Source of the DNA: Streptococcus lutetiensis
GTDB taxonomy: Bacteria > Bacillota > Bacilli > Lactobacillales > Streptococcaceae
Length of the DNA stretch: 64,000 nt
NCBI RefSeq assembly: GCF_900475675.1
Contig: NZ_LS483403.1
Span: forward strand, 1,674,001 to 1,738,000
Direction: 5' to 3'
Position 1 is the stretch's first letter; every line of letters begins with the position of its first letter. The position numbers and the translations under genes were made by a program. A model generated the notes under the pieces. The model ran no database searches. It was not told the DNA's origin and saw only the letters and a list, made by a program, of their open reading frames with translations. Shown in pieces: positions 39,540-49,347 of the stretch.

Positions 39540-40478
39540 TTAGTCATCGACAAAACGTCCAATAATATGAACATTTTCAGCAACCGAAACAAAGGCCTTA
39601 GGATCTGTTTTCCTCATCAAATATCTGAAATCATTGTATTCTTCACGAGTAATAATAGCTAGCAGAATTGCTTTCTTTTCATGATTGTAAGTTCCCTCAG
39701 CATTATTTATCTGTGTCACACCGCGATGAAGTTTAGTGTGAATCATAGCGATAACTTTTTCTGGGCAGCTGGTTACAATCATTGCCTGCATTTTCTTTTG
39801 TTTTGTGAAAATCGCATTCGTCACACGACTTGAGACGAAAATAGTCACCATTGAGTAAAGAGCATACTGCCAACCAAATAGGATGCCCGCAAAAATCATG
39901 ATAACGCCATTTACCATGAGGGCGATACTTCCGACATCACGTCCCGTTTTTTTACGAATGGTCAAGCTGACAATGTCAGTACCACCACTGGAAATACGTG
40001 ATTTCAAACTAAATCCAACCCCAGTACCCATAACCAAACCACCAAAAATAGCATTGACAAGTGGATCAGTTGTTAGCGTAATCTCTGGAACAATTTGGAT
40101 GAAGAATGAACTCATGGAAACTGTAATCAGGGTAAAAACGGTAAATTTATGGCCAATTTTATACCAAGCCAAGATTAATAGCGGCAAGTTAATGGCATAA
40201 AAAACGATAGAAATCGGCAATCTAAAGCCAATCAAACGCTCGCTAATCGCTGACAAAACCTGTGCCAAACCTGTTGCACCACTTGAATAGACGTGTCCTG
40301 GTTGGAAGAAGAAGTTTACCGCGATAGCTGAAAGCAAACCATAAAAAAGAGAAGCGGAAATTTTTTCCGCGTACTTCTCTCTTGAAATGCTTTGCATCGT
40401 TTTTAAGAGGCCATATTTCTTAGCCCGACGGCTAACGATATACTTTGTTTTCTTTTTTAAGGATGCTTTTTTAATCAT
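39540..40478 (-). CDS. YitT family membrane protein (second copy)
   Basis: 312 aa, same fold as its neighbour, with an extra basic N-terminus ([21 protein letters not shown]). It shows [17 protein letters not shown] and the DUF2179 tail ([24 protein letters not shown]). The frame begins 8 bases inside the aspS 3' end, so the two are co-transcribed and coupled. Confidence 0.88.
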   Translation of the reverse strand: MIKKASLKKKTKYIVSRRAKKYGLLKTMQSISREKYAEKISASLFYGLLSAIAVNFFFQPGHVYSSGATGLAQVLSAISERLIGFRLPISIVFYAINLPLLILAWYKIGHKFTVFTLITVSMSSFFIQIVPEITLTTDPLVNAIFGGLVMGTGVGFSLKSRISSGGTDIVSLTIRKKTGRDVGSIALMVNGVIMIFAGILFGWQYALYSMVTIFVSSRVTNAIFTKQKKMQAMIVTSCPEKVIAMIHTKLHRGVTQINNAEGTYNHEKKAILLAIITREEYNDFRYLMRKTDPKAFVSVAENVHIIGRFVDD

Positions 40479-42219
40479 TAGTTTTAGTTGCTAAAGCCAA
40501 TTCTTCTAATTGTTTGTCTGAAACAAGGCTAGGTGCTTGTGTCATTGGGTCAGTTGCTTTGTTATTTTTAGGGAAGGCAATAACTTCACGAATGTTGTCT
40601 TCACCAGCAAGAAGCATAACGAAACGGTCAAGACCGATAGCAAGTCCACCATGTGGTGGGAATCCGTAATTCATAGCTTCTAGCAAGAAACCAAATTGGT
40701 CAGCTGCTTCTTCAGCTGTAAAGCCAAGAGCTTTGAACATACGTTCTTGCAATTCACGTTGGTTGATACGTAGGCTACCACCACCGAGTTCATAACCGTT
40801 AAGAACGATATCGTATGCAATGGCACGAACTTTAGCAAGGTCACCTTCTAATTCGTGAGCTGATTCTTCAGTTGGCAATGTGAATGGGTGGTGAGCAGAC
40901 ATATAACGTCCTTCTTCTTCAGACCATTCAAACATTGGCCAATCAACAACCCAAAGGAAGTTGAATTTAGAATTGTCAACCATATCAAGTTCTTTAGCGA
41001 TACGTGTACGAAGTGCACCAAGTGTGTTGTTAGCAACTTCAAGTGTATCAGCAACGAAAAGTACCAAATCATTGTCTTCAAGTTGTAAACTTGCTGTCAA
41101 CTTATCTTCAATACTTGTCAAGAATTTGGCAACAGGTCCGTTAAGAGAACCATCAGTAAATTTAACCCAAGCAAGACCTTTGGCACCAAATTGTTTTGCG
41201 AATTCTGTTAATTTATCAATGCTTTTACGTGAGTATTTATCTGCATTACCTTTAACAACGATTGCTTTTACGACTGGAGCTTGTGAGAAGACTTTGAAGT
41301 CAACATTCTTGACAAGGTCTGTCAAGTCTTGTAAAAGCATTTCAAAACGTGTATCAGGTTTATCTGAACCGTAGTTGTTCATTGCATCATCATAAGACAT
41401 ACGTGGGAATGGCAATGTAACATCGATTCCTTTAGTGTCTTTCATGACTTTAGCAATCATTCCTTCAGTGATATCTTGGATATCTTTATCTGACAAGAAT
41501 GATGTTTCCATATCGACCTGTGTAAATTCAGGTTGACGGTCACCACGCAAGTCTTCGTCACGGAAACATTTAACGATTTGATAGTAGCGGTCGAGACCAG
41601 CGTTCATCAACAATTGTTTTGTGATTTGTGGACTTTGTGGTAAAGCGTAGAAATGACCTTGGTTCACACGGCTTGGTACCAAGTAGTCACGCGCGCCTTC
41701 TGGAGTAGATTTTGTCAATATTGGTGTTTCAACATCTATAAATTCTAAACCATCCAAGTAGTTACGGATTGAGTGAGTTACTTTGGCACGCAATTTGAAG
41801 TTGTTAAGCATTTTTGGACGACGAAGATCCAAGTAACGGTAACGAAGACGGTTATCATCGCTAACTTCCACATCATCTTTGATTTCAAATGGTGTTGTTT
41901 TAGCGGTGTTCAAAACTGTCAATGCTGATACTTTCAATTCAACAGCACCAGTTGGCAAGTTAGTGTTTTCTTGTTCACGTTGTGCAACGACACCAGTTAC
42001 TTCGATAACGAATTCGTTACGAAGACTTTCTGCAGTTGCCATAACATCACTTGAAACTTTCTCCGGGTTGATGACTAATTGCATGATACCTTCGCGGTCA
42101 CGAAGATCGATGAAAATAAGTCCCCCTAGGTCACGACGACGTCCGACCCAACCTTTTAGAGTAATTTCTTGGCCAATGTGTTCGCTGCGAACACGACCAG
42201 CATACATTGTACGTTTCAT
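40471..42219 (-). CDS. aspS: Aspartyl-tRNA synthetase
   Basis: 582-aa class II synthetase of the bacterial type. OB-fold anticodon domain at the N-terminus ([23 protein letters not shown]), class II motif 2 ([20 protein letters not shown]), the bacterial GAD insertion, and motif 3 ([27 protein letters not shown]). Complete. Followed by the YitT pair. Confidence 0.97.
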   Translation of the reverse strand: MKRTMYAGRVRSEHIGQEITLKGWVGRRRDLGGLIFIDLRDREGIMQLVINPEKVSSDVMATAESLRNEFVIEVTGVVAQREQENTNLPTGAVELKVSALTVLNTAKTTPFEIKDDVEVSDDNRLRYRYLDLRRPKMLNNFKLRAKVTHSIRNYLDGLEFIDVETPILTKSTPEGARDYLVPSRVNQGHFYALPQSPQITKQLLMNAGLDRYYQIVKCFRDEDLRGDRQPEFTQVDMETSFLSDKDIQDITEGMIAKVMKDTKGIDVTLPFPRMSYDDAMNNYGSDKPDTRFEMLLQDLTDLVKNVDFKVFSQAPVVKAIVVKGNADKYSRKSIDKLTEFAKQFGAKGLAWVKFTDGSLNGPVAKFLTSIEDKLTASLQLEDNDLVLFVADTLEVANNTLGALRTRIAKELDMVDNSKFNFLWVVDWPMFEWSEEEGRYMSAHHPFTLPTEESAHELEGDLAKVRAIAYDIVLNGYELGGGSLRINQRELQERMFKALGFTAEEAADQFGFLLEAMNYGFPPHGGLAIGLDRFVMLLAGEDNIREVIAFPKNNKATDPMTQAPSLVSDKQLEELALATKTND

Positions 42220-42284
42220 TTGATATGATTCTCCGTTTTAAATTTATTCATTCCCATCTATTATAGCAAAAAGCAAAGAAAAAC

Positions 42285-42300
42285 CCCACCCATGTGGGGG
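42285..42300 (-). terminator. hisS terminator
   Basis: GC-rich stem CCCCAC / GTGGGG flanked by AAA and TTT tracts, between the hisS stop and aspS start; read on the minus strand it ends in T5. Confidence 0.7.
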
Positions 42301-42374
42301 AGTTTTTCAAATTCTTTTCTCATTAAGCCTTTTCATTAACAAAGAGCTCATAACTTTTTGCAAAGATTGCTTTT

Positions 42375-43652
42375 TTAGCTTAATTTAGCAAGGATTTCTG
42401 CAAAGTTTGTTTCGATATCTGCAAAGCTGACTGAAACTTCTTCACGTGTTTTATTATTTTTAACAGTGGCTTGACCTGCTTCAATTTCGCTTTCACCTAA
42501 TGTGATGACTGTTTTAGCATTGAAAGCGTCAGCTGATTTGAATTGTGCTTTAATCTTGCGTCCAAGGTAATCACGTTCAGCTGAGAAGCCTTGGTTACGG
42601 ATAGCTTGTACCAATTCCAAAGCTTTAATGTTAGCACCTTGTCCCAAGACAGCAATATAAGCATCCATTTCTTTTTCAACTGGTAATTCAATACCTTGTT
42701 TGTCCAAGATAAGAAGCAAACGTTCAAGACCAAGTCCAAAACCAAATCCTGGTGTTTCTGGTCCGTCAAAGTATTCAACAAGGCTATCGTAGCGACCACC
42801 TGCACAGATTGTCAACTCAGATTTATCAACAGTTGTGATGAATTCAAAGATAGTGTGGTTGTAGTAGTCAAGTCCACGAACCATATTAGTATCAATCACA
42901 TATGGGATGTTAAGTGTTTCAAGCATTTCACGCACGGCATCAAAGTGAGCTTGACTTTCTTCATCAAGGTAATCAAGGATTGATGGTGCATTTTCAACAG
43001 CTACTTTATCTTCTTTTTCTTTTGAGTCAAGAACACGAAGTGGGTTTTCATCCAAACGACGTTGGCTATCTGCTGACAATTTGTCACGCATTGGTGTCAA
43101 ATAATCAATCAAAGCTTGACGGTAAGCAGCACGGCTAGCAGCACTTCCTAGAGTATTCAAGTGAAGTGTGACATCTTTAATGCCCAGTGTTTGGAACAAT
43201 TGGTAAGCCATAGCGATTGTTTCAACGTCTGTAGCTGGATTTGCTGAACCAAAGCACTCAACACCGACTTGGTGGAATTCACGTAAACGACCAGCTTGTG
43301 GACGTTCGTAACGAAACATTGAGGCAATGTAGTACATTTTAACTGGTTTTTGAACTTCTGGTGCAAATAATTTATTTTCCACAAAAGAACGAGCCACTGG
43401 CGCTGTTCCTTCTGGACGCAAAGTGATATGGCGGTCACCTTTATCATGGAAATCATACATTTCTTTTGTTACGATGTCAGTTGTATCACCGACTGAACGA
43501 CTGATAACTTCGTAATGTTCGAACATTGGTGTACGAATTTCACTGTAGTTGTATTTTTTGAAGGTTTCACGTGCAACAGCTTCGACATATTGCCATTTAG
43601 CGCTTTCGCTAGGTAAAATATCTTGTGTTCCTTTAGGTTTTTGTAATTTCAT
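42375..43652 (-). CDS. hisS: Histidyl-tRNA synthetase
   Basis: 425-aa class II synthetase: [20 protein letters not shown], motif 2 [23 protein letters not shown], histidine-binding [12 protein letters not shown] and GGRYDSL, and a C-terminal anticodon domain ([18 protein letters not shown]). Only a weak ribosome site precedes the start. No T-box is recognisable upstream. Divergent from rpmF-rpmG. Confidence 0.97.
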   Translation of the reverse strand: MKLQKPKGTQDILPSESAKWQYVEAVARETFKKYNYSEIRTPMFEHYEVISRSVGDTTDIVTKEMYDFHDKGDRHITLRPEGTAPVARSFVENKLFAPEVQKPVKMYYIASMFRYERPQAGRLREFHQVGVECFGSANPATDVETIAMAYQLFQTLGIKDVTLHLNTLGSAASRAAYRQALIDYLTPMRDKLSADSQRRLDENPLRVLDSKEKEDKVAVENAPSILDYLDEESQAHFDAVREMLETLNIPYVIDTNMVRGLDYYNHTIFEFITTVDKSELTICAGGRYDSLVEYFDGPETPGFGFGLGLERLLLILDKQGIELPVEKEMDAYIAVLGQGANIKALELVQAIRNQGFSAERDYLGRKIKAQFKSADAFNAKTVITLGESEIEAGQATVKNNKTREEVSVSFADIETNFAEILAKLS

Positions 43653-43854
43653 AAATAAGATATACCGGCACCAAATTTTTGTAAATTCAGCCCATTAATT
43701 CCTTTCTACTATTGTAGCTATTCAATCACTCTTTATTTTATCATAAAAAGGGCAGCTAAAGAAGAAGGGACTATTTATTTTTCGTATTTTATTAAACCCA
43801 AACTCGCCTGAAAACGTTAAATTGCCAACTTTTTCAATTTTTTTGTCAAGTAAC

Positions 43855-43883
43855 TTTACTTTACAAAAAAGATATGTTATTAT
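43855..43883 (+). promoter_or_regulatory. rpmF-rpmG promoter
   Basis: TTTACT (43855-43860), 17 bases, TATTAT (43878-43883), leaving a leader of about 50 nt before rpmF. Confidence 0.6.
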
Positions 43884-43940
43884 GTTAAAGTTGATTCAAA
43901 ATCAAGAACAAATTAAAAATATTATCGGAGGAAATAAAAC

Positions 43941-44117
43941 ATGGCAGTACCTGCACGTCACACTTCAAAAGCGAAGAAAAACAAACGTCGTACACACTAC
44001 AAATTGACTGCTCCATCAGTTAAATTTGACGAAACTACTGGAGATTACTCACGTTCTCACCGTGTATCACTTAAAGGATACTACAAAGGACGTAAAATCG
44101 CTAAAGCAGCTAAATAA
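43941..44117 (+). CDS. rpmF: 50S ribosomal protein L32
   Basis: 58 aa: [20 protein letters not shown], then the C-terminal [24 protein letters not shown]. No cysteines, so this is the zinc-free form. Ribosome site TCGGAGGAAATAAAAC. Co-transcribed with rpmG 15 bases downstream. Confidence 0.96.
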   Translation: MAVPARHTSKAKKNKRRTHYKLTAPSVKFDETTGDYSRSHRVSLKGYYKGRKIAKAAK

Positions 44118-44132
44118 TAGAAGGGAGATACC

Positions 44133-44282
44133 ATGCGCGTAAATATTACACTTGAACACAAAGAATCTGGTGAACGCTTGTACCTTACTTCAAAAAACAA
44201 ACGTAACACTCCAGACCGTCTTCAATTGAAAAAATACTCACCAAAATTGCGTAAACACGTGATCTTTACTGAAGTTAAATAA
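44133..44282 (+). CDS. rpmG: 50S ribosomal protein L33 (zinc-free type)
   Basis: 49 aa: [44 protein letters not shown]. No CxxC pairs. The last 17 bases of the gene (TTACTGAAGTTAAATAA) are the attachment core of the elements inserted immediately downstream; the reading frame is preserved through the junction, so the gene stays functional. RpmG 3' ends are a known target of streptococcal integrative elements. Confidence 0.96.
   Translation: MRVNITLEHKESGERLYLTSKNKRNTPDRLQLKKYSPKLRKHVIFTEVK
44266..44282 (+). repeat. attL core (left end of element 1)
   Basis: TTACTGAAGTTAAATAA, repeated exactly at 58857-58873 and with one mismatch at 50298-50314. It forms the rpmG 3' end and the crossover region for both elements. 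Confidence 0.85.
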
Positions 44283-44292
44283 TTGAGATAAG

Positions 44293-44366
44293 AAAAGCCT
44301 ATGAAATCAACATTTCAAAGGCTTTTTTCTTTTGGTTTTAGCAAAATAACTGAATTTTAACTGATT
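44293..44366 (+). other. rpmG terminator hairpin plus element 1 left-end integrase arm repeats
   Basis: Stem AGCCTATGAAAT / ATTTCAAAGGCT with T6 terminates rpmG. Then AACTGAATT (44348) and AACTGATT (44359), 11 bp apart, look like arm-type integrase binding sites. A degenerate second copy of this whole segment lies at 45820-45890. Confidence 0.6.
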
Positions 44367-44428
44367 ATAATTTGATCACACTAAATTTTGATATAATTAT
44401 CGTAAGAAAATTTTTGAAGGTAGATAAT

Positions 44429-45811
44429 ATGAAGAAGACAAATAGCATCAATTTCTCTGAAAAAATTCCTGAAATTTCCAAACAAATTGAAGAAATTAAA
44501 ATCACTTGTTTTTATATGCTAAGCACCGACTTATACAAAATAGAAAATAATAAATTAACGGAAATAATAACTAAGAAATTTAAAAATCATCCTGCTACAA
44601 TTATGGAATTAATAGGTACGGAAGATAACCAACTTTTTTCTAAAAAACATGAATCATGGATAGTTCCAAAAAAGTTACAACATTTAAAAAGCAAAATAGA
44701 CGAGAAAACTAACTACTATTTAAATTTATATTTCGAAAAACTAGAAAAAGAGAAACAAAATTGTCTATATAGTTCCAAATCTAATCCATTTGTTAAATTT
44801 GTCTTCACTCCTCTTATAGAATTTAGTATAGAAGGGGAAATATACCTTTACTTTGTTACACTTACCGTTTATCAAAATGGATCAATAATAATTGAATTAT
44901 TTGAGGATTTGAGAAATTCCTTTTATGATATTGAGTTTTTACACCCTTATACCAAAATGGTAGCCAAACTATTTCCTGATTTTAAAAAGAAAAATAAATC
45001 TTACTCTCTAAACTCTTCACAACAATTAGATGATATTTTAAATTATATAAAAAAAGAATTGTCTTCAATAAATGGGGGAATACAGTTAAGTGAACGTTTC
45101 TTTTTTTTACATTTTATTACCAATATGAGTGAGATGAATAAAATGGATTTTTTTAAAAAAGACAAATTGTATACTTGGATGATTAATGCCCCATATAGCA
45201 TACAATCTCTATCTTCTAAAGAGAAATCAAAATACTATTTAACAAACTATTTTGATTTAGATTCTATCAACTACATAAACAAAGGAGCAAATTATATCAT
45301 TTGGAATGATGACAATTCTAATGATTTTGAATCTAATTTTCTACAACAAGCCGGTCTCTTTTTAGCTTCTGCTACTCCGTTCTTTCAATTAGTGTGTTTA
45401 GATGAAACTATTATGGATGGACTCGAAAAATTTAAACTTTCAAATGATAAACAACTGATTAAATTTAATGAGTGGATTCACAACTATAAAAGATCTTCTC
45501 TTTTTATCTATCGAATCAATCATCGAGCAGTTTTTGATCTATTTACCCATTTGCAACAAAATTCTTATTTTAAGCACGATGAATATATAGAGAAAATTAA
45601 ACAAGAAGAATTTGCCTTATTAAAAGATCGAAACCAGTTTAATGATTTACAAAAAAATAAAATGATGGAAATCATATTGTTCCTTGTCGGTTCTGTCTCT
45701 GTTCTTGAAGTTGTAGATATTTTTACTGATAATATTAAAATTTTATCAATAAGTGCTTTGATTACTATCCTTTTGTCTATTGGAATACTAATTTATAGAA
45801 ATCACAAATGA
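44429..45811 (+). CDS. 460-aa protein with two C-terminal membrane segments, unknown function
   Basis: Start MKKTNSINFSEKIPEISKQ at 44429, preceded by GAAGGTAG; the frame extends to 44372 without a ribosome site. About 400 soluble residues rich in Lys/Asn/Phe/Tyr are followed by a helical stretch (KQEEFALLKDRNQFNDLQ) and two membrane helices near the end, with only IFTDN between them and a short tail IYRNHK. This CorA-like topology recurs in membrane-acting defence effectors, but no family motif (no GMN) is seen. Very AT-rich. Cargo of element 1, flanked by near-repeats; an anti-phage or exclusion role is inference only. Confidence 0.6.
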   Translation: MKKTNSINFSEKIPEISKQIEEIKITCFYMLSTDLYKIENNKLTEIITKKFKNHPATIMELIGTEDNQLFSKKHESWIVPKKLQHLKSKIDEKTNYYLNLYFEKLEKEKQNCLYSSKSNPFVKFVFTPLIEFSIEGEIYLYFVTLTVYQNGSIIIELFEDLRNSFYDIEFLHPYTKMVAKLFPDFKKKNKSYSLNSSQQLDDILNYIKKELSSINGGIQLSERFFFLHFITNMSEMNKMDFFKKDKLYTWMINAPYSIQSLSSKEKSKYYLTNYFDLDSINYINKGANYIIWNDDNSNDFESNFLQQAGLFLASATPFFQLVCLDETIMDGLEKFKLSNDKQLIKFNEWIHNYKRSSLFIYRINHRAVFDLFTHLQQNSYFKHDEYIEKIKQEEFALLKDRNQFNDLQKNKMMEIILFLVGSVSVLEVVDIFTDNIKILSISALITILLSIGILIYRNHK

Positions 45812-45819
45812 TGTTTAAA

Positions 45820-45890
45820 ACCTTTGAAATGTTGATTTCAAAGGCTTTTTTTCTTTTTACTTTAGCAAAATAATTGAATTTTAACTGATT
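45820..45890 (+). repeat. Second copy of the element 1 left-end segment
   Basis: About 70 bases resembling 44300-44366: perfect hairpin CCTTTGAAAT / ATTTCAAAGG with T7 (terminator of the 460-aa gene), TTTAGCAAAATAA, then AATTGAATT (45872) and AACTGATT (45883), again 11 bp apart. No att core accompanies this copy. Confidence 0.65.
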
Positions 45891-45897
45891 GTAATCA

Positions 45898-47394
45898 TTA
45901 AGAGATAATTTCAGCCAAATCTATCATAGCTTGTTCAATCTTATCCTTTCCTTTTTGCATAACATGAAGGTAGATTTTTTCTATCTCTCTACTATCTTCT
46001 GAATGTCCTACAAATTCTCTAATAACATTTAGGCTTACATTCTTCTCTGCCATAACTGAAACAAAGCTATGTCGAAACATGTGAGGAACTATATGAATAG
46101 GTCTACCAAAATCTACTAAGTCATCAATATCTTTATAAGGTTTTCCGCTTTTCTTATTATACTTTGCCGACTGGCTAGCTCCACCTCTTAAGAACATTGA
46201 AATTTCTGTATGGTACAGTGGGCTACCTTGTTGATTCTTGCCTTTAATGTAGATTCTAGTAAATATATAGCCCATATCTTTATAAGTTGGATTGAATTCT
46301 GCTTGAAACTTATTTCGTTCAATATATTTCAGTAAGATTTGTTCTACTTTTGGTGACATTGGGATAGTTCTAACACTTTCTTTAGTCTTTAGAATTGCTC
46401 TGTATCGTTCCTTCTCATCACGTAAACCTTCCTCTGCCATTTCTTTGTCAGTCTTATTATGACTTGCCCTTTGCCAATGAACCTTAATGAGTTTATTCTT
46501 GAAATCTAGAACATCTTCATTCAAACCTAATGCCTCACTCGGTCTCATACCTGTCAAGTAAATTATTCTAAGTACATCAGCAACCAGTTCATTATTATGT
46601 CGCTTAGTCCAGTTTTCAATAATCTTAAATACTTGATTAGCCTCGTCAACTTCAAGATATTTTTCAGCTATATCTTCCCTAAGTTTTGCCTGCTCCTCTG
46701 CACTTGTTAGCGTCTTACGTTTAACCCTCTTATTCAGAATAGGGTGTTGCGACGCTGTCAATTCTCCTTGTTCTACTGCCCAATCAAATATCATTTTAAG
46801 ATAGATATGAATATTCTTTGAAGTCCCCTCACTTGCATTATTTATAATAGCTTGCATTTTTTCCTGTTCCATACAGAACTGTTTAAGACTCATATTTTCG
46901 TTGAAATATGGGGAAATATGCTGGTTATAAACACTAACTCTAGTCTTTAGAGTATTCTTGGCAGGCTTAACACGATTGACCCACCACCTAAAAGCTAAAC
47001 CGTATAACTCGTTATTTTCATCATACGGTCTAGCTATATCTTTAAGGCATAAAGTTTTACTAGGCTCTAATTTCTTTGGTTTTTCTCCAGTCAAATCTAA
47101 TATGGTTTCATCAATCATTTCATTTAGTAACTTTGAAACTTTTGTTATCAGCTGACTATTCTTTATGTCCGAAATAAGTAACTTCTCGTGTCCCTTACTG
47201 TCCTTTCCTGTTGGTGTTGCCTTAGTAGAATACCACCCTTTATTTTCCCCTCCTGTAAGATACTTATAGCGACTTTTTGTTATCAAGGGGTGAGTATACC
47301 TCATTGCAAATTTAACAAGTACATTACCTTTCTTAGAAGGGTCTGGTTTCCATTGATAGACCGTTAAAACTCGAGTAGTCTTACCTACTTTCAT
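45898..47394 (-). CDS. int: Tyrosine site-specific integrase, element 1
   Basis: 498 aa. Arm-binding N-terminal region (VLTVYQWKPDPSKKGNVLVKF), SAM-like core-binding domain, and catalytic domain with Arg in LTGMRPSEALGL, HxxR in PHMFRHSFVSVM, His in FVGHSEDS and the nucleophile Tyr in EKIYLHV. It directs insertion at rpmG. Close paralogue of the integrase at 51081. Complete and potentially active. The excisionase-like gene lies 15 bases upstream. Confidence 0.93.
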   Translation of the reverse strand: MKVGKTTRVLTVYQWKPDPSKKGNVLVKFAMRYTHPLITKSRYKYLTGGENKGWYSTKATPTGKDSKGHEKLLISDIKNSQLITKVSKLLNEMIDETILDLTGEKPKKLEPSKTLCLKDIARPYDENNELYGLAFRWWVNRVKPAKNTLKTRVSVYNQHISPYFNENMSLKQFCMEQEKMQAIINNASEGTSKNIHIYLKMIFDWAVEQGELTASQHPILNKRVKRKTLTSAEEQAKLREDIAEKYLEVDEANQVFKIIENWTKRHNNELVADVLRIIYLTGMRPSEALGLNEDVLDFKNKLIKVHWQRASHNKTDKEMAEEGLRDEKERYRAILKTKESVRTIPMSPKVEQILLKYIERNKFQAEFNPTYKDMGYIFTRIYIKGKNQQGSPLYHTEISMFLRGGASQSAKYNKKSGKPYKDIDDLVDFGRPIHIVPHMFRHSFVSVMAEKNVSLNVIREFVGHSEDSREIEKIYLHVMQKGKDKIEQAMIDLAEIIS

Positions 47395-47409
47395 TTTCCC
47401 CTCCTTGTG

Positions 47410-47658
47410 CTAAGCAATAACTGCCTCGTTTTCATGGAAAATTTTATAATCAAACCAATCTTTGAAAACTTCTGCATGTATAAAGACATTCCCATGAGTT
47501 CCACAAATTCCAAAAGAATAAGGACTACTTCTCATTTGGCGAATGTAATGATCCAAAGTTGGCAGTTTCATACCCTTCCAAAGTTCATCTAGAAACTCTT
47601 TTTTCCGATACCAATTTTTAGTCAAATCATAATCTGACTTTGTCTTAATCTCTACCAT
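47410..47658 (-). CDS. Excisionase-like small protein, element 1
   Basis: 82 aa: NWYRKKEFLDELWKGMKLPTLDHYIRQM, then HGNVFIHAEVFKDWFDYKI. Layout and position directly before the integrase fit a recombination directionality factor. Its counterpart at 52575 is clearly homologous (YDLTKNWYRKKEFLDELW versus FDLTRNWYRKSVFLDELW). It overlaps the end of the truncated FtsK-like gene by 14 bases. Confidence 0.7.
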   Translation of the reverse strand: MVEIKTKSDYDLTKNWYRKKEFLDELWKGMKLPTLDHYIRQMRSSPYSFGICGTHGNVFIHAEVFKDWFDYKIFHENEAVIA

Positions 47659-48559
47659 TGAACACTTTCCCTTTGGAAATATAGGTATCTGGATTATCAG
47701 CCATGACTTGAAATCGCCTATTCATCTCCTCAACTGCCTCTCTTAAAGCTCCTGCAATTTGAAAAGGGCTATTATAGACCACTTTATAACCTAGTCTATC
47801 CTCCAACTTTCGACCAACAAGCCAAGAAAGTTCTCCTTTTTTGGGGTCGAGTAATTTTATTTCAGCCCCTAAAGTTAAGTATTGAGCCACAAGATTTTCA
47901 ATCATGACCGTTTTACCTGACTTCGTTGAACCAGCCAAAAGCACATGAGGTGGAGATCCAAATTGCCAACTGACCTTTTCTGAAACAGTTATATTATTGA
48001 TTAGAAGCGTATCTTCCCAAGTTAATCTCATTTCGGCAAATTTAGGAAAAATATACCTTACTTGACTGATTGTTTCTGTCATTTCCCCCAATTCTAGAGA
48101 GAGTGAACTAGATAGAAGAGAACCCAAATTAGAGGCTAAATCATTATACTTATCGCCATATTTCATAGCATAAATTTCTATATTCAACTCAGTTTCTCTA
48201 TATTTTAGAACTAAATAATTTGTGATTTCTTCTCTGCCATTGACTACCTGACTATCATAAAATTTATTGGAGACAATCATATATTGTAAATTATAGTTAA
48301 TTCCATTTAGATATATTTGCTGAAACTTTTTCCAAAAACGGAATATAAGGTAAAACATCCCTAAAAAGAATATGCCAACAATTGAACTAATAATATTTTC
48401 TTGAAATAATAGGACACTAGCTAAAATTAAAACTGCGAAAACACAATAAAAATATCTTGAAATTATTTTGCTATATATGATAGGAATGTATAGGTTTGGC
48501 TTAACCGTTCTAAGCCTCTGTTTGTTCCATCGTAACACTCGCCTTATTATTCTTCTCAT
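47645..48559 (-). pseudogene. FtsK/TcpA-type coupling ATPase, 3'-truncated
   Basis: About 304 codons. Basic N-terminus, two membrane segments (about 25-70), then the P-loop in VLLAGSTKSGKTVMIENLVAQ and LLDPKKGELSWL. It stops shortly after (YISKGKVFNGRD) within the excisionase gene; Walker B and the rest of the motor (150 or more residues in ICE coupling proteins) are missing. A deletion has fused it to the integrase module. The start at 48559 (ATG) is preferred to a GTG at 48568. Confidence 0.75.
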
Positions 48560-48761
48560 TATCAGCACTCTCTTCCTTCACGCTTTCAACTGATATAATG
48601 TCCAACGACCATAACAAAAGTGGGATAACTAAGAACCCCCCAGCAACAAAAACCGTTTCTATTAAAGGAGTTCCGTATTCGCTTGTCATATCTAATAGCA
48701 AGTAAATAGAAAAGACTAACGCTGGATAAGTTATATAAAACAATAGTTTGTAGATTTTCAT
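48510..48761 (-). CDS. Small two-TM element protein
   Basis: 83 aa with two hydrophobic helices (about 5-24 and 33-52) and a charged tail (KEESADNEKNNKASVTMEQTEA). Ribosome site AAGAAAGGACAAATTTC. Overlaps the FtsK-like gene by 50 bases. Small membrane proteins of this sort accompany coupling ATPases in streptococcal ICEs; function unknown. Confidence 0.6.
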   Translation of the reverse strand: MKIYKLLFYITYPALVFSIYLLLDMTSEYGTPLIETVFVAGGFLVIPLLLWSLDIISVESVKEESADNEKNNKASVTMEQTEA

Positions 48762-48818
48762 GAAATTTGTCCTTTCTTAAAACAAAAGGGGGAGGGGTTA
48801 GCTCCCCTTATATCATCA

Positions 48819-49139
48819 CTAAGCTTCAATTATTGAGGTGTAAAAAGAAGCTTCCCTGTAACCTTGGTAAATCTCTTTGTTCATCAAGCTAATCCTAGAT
48901 TCATCAGAAATACGGTGTTTTTGACGATTAAGAATAATGATGTTTTCTGCTAACTTCTTCAAAGTAGGCTCATAGATTACCCCCTCAATTGGCAATTTTT
49001 CCTTTAAAAGATCTCTGGATTCATCATCTAAGAGAAAATTTACTGATACATCTGAATTAAAGCTTTGTACTCGCTTAATTCCATTATTATTCGGCATTTT
49101 CATTCCTTCGTTGAGGAAAATTTCTTTAAATTTTTTCAT
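48819..49139 (-). CDS. Element protein of unknown function, 106 aa
   Basis: MKKFKEIFLNEGMKMPNNNG.. with a GGAG ribosome site. Soluble, mixed charge, predicted helical C-terminal half (PTLKKLAENIIILNRQKHR). No family recognised. It lies between the membrane-protein gene and a repeat-rich intergenic region, presumably an accessory gene of the former conjugation module. Confidence 0.5.
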   Translation of the reverse strand: MKKFKEIFLNEGMKMPNNNGIKRVQSFNSDVSVNFLLDDESRDLLKEKLPIEGVIYEPTLKKLAENIIILNRQKHRISDESRISLMNKEIYQGYREASFYTSIIEA

Positions 49140-49240
49140 CTATATATTTCTCCATTTTCTATTTTGTTGTTATAGTCAATATTTTTAATAAGTAAAGGCG
49201 AAGCTCTTGCTTTCATTTTTTTACTCCCTGTTTGTTTCTT

Positions 49241-49300
49241 TGTGTAACACTCTATAGAACTTTTATCTTAAAAATATAGTGTATGACACTATAGAACTTT
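49241..49300. repeat. Direct and inverted repeats upstream of the 106-aa gene
   Basis: CTATAGAACTTT occurs twice about 40 bp apart (near 49251 and 49290), and TATAGTG-TATGA-CACTATA forms an inverted repeat between them. A related ACACTATA lies near 49875, upstream of the 168-aa gene. They look like operator sites for an element regulator. Confidence 0.45.
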
Positions 49301-49347
49301 AATTAATAAATAATAAAGATGAAAACCATCCTTATTATTTATTAATT
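49301..49347 (-). terminator. 21-bp palindrome at the end of the 168-aa gene
   Basis: Arms 49301-49321 and 49327-49347 (AATTAATAAATAATAA..GATG type) pair fully in the minus-strand RNA, with one G-U. The stop codon of the 168-aa gene lies inside the stem. No T tract follows, so it may be a terminator or a 3'-stabilising hairpin. Confidence 0.5.

Noticed and set aside
42220..43940. T-box riboswitches for aspS and hisS
   Set aside because: I could not find a T-box consensus or specifier stem in either upstream region.
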